Below are positions 62,439 to 64,000 of a stretch of DNA of 64,000 nt, piece by piece. How positions within the stretch are numbered: the stretch's first letter is position 1; each line of letters opens with the position of its first letter. The position numbers were made by a program, and so were the translations under genes. This stretch comes from an uncultured Prevotella sp. GTDB lineage: Bacteria > Bacteroidota > Bacteroidia > Bacteroidales > Bacteroidaceae. The stretch lies in assembly GCA_947164965.1 (NCBI GenBank), contig CAMUYR010000001.1, positions 124,001-188,000 on the forward strand, in the 5' to 3' direction. The notes beneath the pieces were generated by a model. The model was given only the letters and a program-made list of their open reading frames with translations, was not told where the DNA came from and ran no database searches.

Positions 62439-64000
62439 TTATTCAGCCAGAGGATCGAAGGTACCTGCGGCACCACCATTGTTGTAGTCTTGCCATCCGA
62501 TGGTCTGTGGGAGTCCACGTCCGCCATTATAGTCAGCAGGACTGCTGCTGTTGGCATTCTGTGCACCGCTGCTCAGACCCAGGAAGTAGTACTTAGGAAG
62601 GAATGTGATGTACTCCACATTCTTCTGTGCATCCTGTCCGTCACCCAGCTTATACTGTGGAACGAGGTTTGCGGTATACCATTCCTTCAGTGTGGTCAGC
62701 TGTGTCTGGATGTCAGCCTGACGGAAGTCTACGCCAGCAGGACGCTCAACACCAGCTGCTACGAGTGGGTCGCCATCCCAATACTGAGTACCAACACCAT
62801 ACTGGTCGCCTGTACGGAACTCTACACGCTCACGACGCTGACCATTCCAAGGTGTGAAACCAAGCCATGTGCAGGTGTTGCCACCAAAGCCTGTCAACTG
62901 CCAAGAAGAAGGAGCACCAGCGGGCTGTGTAGCACCACCGTCGAAGAGCATCCAGCGACGCATATCGTCGAAGCGCTTGCCTTCGTAAGCAAACTCTATC
63001 TGACGCTCATAGAGAATAGCACTCATACAAGTAGCCTGATCGCTAGCCAGATTGGCCTGCAGACCAAAGTTGTTCTCTGCGGTATAACCTGCACGAGCAC
63101 GAATCTGCTGCAGAATCTGTACTGCCTCGCCCATCTGTCCTGCCATACAAGCAGCCTCAGCCAGGTTGAGCAATACCTCAGCATAGCGCAACTCGATGAG
63201 AGGAGCCTGAGAGAAGAACGGACCAGCACCCTTTGAACCAAGAGGCTCATAGTTATAAAGAGGTGAGCCGTTGACATCCAGGTCGTCGCTCTTCTTACGA
63301 ACATAAATACCTACATTGCTGGTGTAGAGGTTGTCGGCACTATAGCTGTTACCATTCTCTACGTTGCCTGCCTCACTCTTTTCTACGTACCACTTATAGT
63401 TCCAAACTACATAGTTCTTACCTGCATCGTAAGAAGGATTGTGTCCGTCACGCTGTGTGGGATCACCACTATATGCCCAACGGAAGCCAGGGAATGCGAA
63501 GGTGCGATAGAAGCGAGGATCACGATTCATGTAAGGAGCAGCCTCATCGTATTCATACTGACTACGCTCCAACTTAGAATAGGTGCTGGCATAAGAGCGA
63601 GAGCCTGCCTTGTTGATAGGCGAAATCTTGGTGAGGTCAGCAATCTTACCATCGGCCATTGGGAAGAGTTCCACCAATGCCAGACCAGCATTCTTACCGC
63701 CACCGCCAGTATTGGCAGGACGAATACCTCTTTCCCATGGGTTGTTACGCTGGTTATCCAGACCATCGTCGCTAGCCACATTGTTGTGCAGCGTTACGAA
63801 AACAGCCTCAGGATTACCATTGACAGTCAGGAACTGCATAGCAAAGTCAGAACCATTGATGTTGTTGCCTGTCTGATAGAGACCATAACCACAAGCATTA
63901 ATGTCTGTCAGGTCTGCCTTCATCTGTGTATAGGCTGTCTGCCAACGGCTCTCGTCGTTCTTACGATTGAACAGAGGGCTAGCCCACAGCAACAGCACAC
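62439..64000 (-). CDS. RagB/SusD family nutrient uptake outer-membrane protein (5' end outside window)
   Basis: The C-terminal 520 residues of a SusD-like surface lipoprotein; the frame continues past the window edge. Typical SusD features: ASPLFNRKNDESRWQTAYTQ (TPR-like helices), PLIELRYAEVLLNLAEAACM, QILQQIRARAGY and IELAFEGKRFDD-like AYEGKRFDDMRRWML. It would bind a glycan or peptide and pass it to a SusC/RagA TonB-dependent transporter, expected just beyond 64000. Ends FDPLAE, 22 bp after the terminator. Confidence 0.95.
   Translation of the reverse strand, partial: VLLLWASPLFNRKNDESRWQTAYTQMKADLTDINACGYGLYQTGNNINGSDFAMQFLTVNGNPEAVFVTLHNNVASDDGLDNQRNNPWERGIRPANTGGGGKNAGLALVELFPMADGKIADLTKISPINKAGSRSYASTYSKLERSQYEYDEAAPYMNRDPRFYRTFAFPGFRWAYSGDPTQRDGHNPSYDAGKNYVVWNYKWYVEKSEAGNVENGNSYSADNLYTSNVGIYVRKKSDDLDVNGSPLYNYEPLGSKGAGPFFSQAPLIELRYAEVLLNLAEAACMAGQMGEAVQILQQIRARAGYTAENNFGLQANLASDQATCMSAILYERQIEFAYEGKRFDDMRRWMLFDGGATQPAGAPSSWQLTGFGGNTCTWLGFTPWNGQRRERVEFRTGDQYGVGTQYWDGDPLVAAGVERPAGVDFRQADIQTQLTTLKEWYTANLVPQYKLGDGQDAQKNVEYITFLPKYYFLGLSSGAQNANSSSPADYNGGRGLPQTIGWQDYNNGGAAGTFDPLAE

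Overview
The window looks like a chromosome segment of a Prevotellaceae member (Bacteroidales; Prevotella or Segatella-like). The grounds are a C10 (SpeB/interpain-type) protease, a SusD-like lipoprotein, a smalltalk micro-protein, a Bacteroidetes HU-like protein, and promoters of the Bacteroidetes type (TTTG, about 20 nt, TAnnTTTG) with few Shine-Dalgarno sequences.

Layout. 1-4965 (minus): two secreted peptidases (C10, cut by the window edge; S8 subtilase) and an unknown secreted protein. 5164-18611: a 13.4-kb integrated element, apparently sitting in the 3' end of a dnaK gene. It has a tyrosine integrase and Zn-ribbon/HTH accessory protein at the right end, small replication/regulatory genes, and a markedly AT-rich cargo operon (HNH nuclease, methyltransferase-HIT fusion, SPPY-type DNA methyltransferase, UvrD-like helicase fused to a Cys-rich PD-(D/E)XK nuclease, C-terminally membrane-anchored protein), followed by an AlbA_2/HATPase/wHTH protein. 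The cargo looks like an undescribed defence or restriction-like cluster. 18594-27554: gene fragments (dnaK tail, C-terminus of a secreted protein, hydrolase remnant, DUF4421 remnant) surround a phage-satellite-like module: HU and smalltalk on one side; WYL regulator, small proteins, Rha, GH24 lysozyme and BT4734-like/DUF3987 primase-type protein on the other. The divergent control region holds a 38-bp perfect palindrome between inverted pairs of 14-mers.

27634-35769: housekeeping genes (ackA, pta, cdaA, folP), then an operon of a membrane protein, a WG-repeat pseudo-caspase lacking both catalytic residues, and a WG-repeat caspase with an intact His/Cys pair, running into murF. 37550-46491: small membrane protein, frameshifted REP-type transposase, recO, tRNA-Glu, rpsT, gyrB, a GH95 fucosidase overlapping gyrB, a DUF3109 protein and ung. 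46603-55889: two PP2C/SpoIIE-type phosphatases with different sensors, an AGCS symporter, gpmI, and a secreted nucleoside-hydrolase/zeta-like P-loop fusion. 56006-60685: split transketolase, FGGY kinase and fucose-isomerase-like protein in one operon, suggesting sugar isomerisation, phosphorylation and entry into the pentose phosphate pathway. 61330-64000: two small secreted proteins and a partial SusD.

Two genome-wide patterns stand out. First, at least four intergenic regions carry degenerate tandem arrays with a 21-22 bp period; the unit sequence differs at each locus but the period does not. Second, several families of short interspersed repeats are embedded in frame inside conserved enzymes (folP, murF, recO, the FGGY kinase, the DUF3987 protein, HU).
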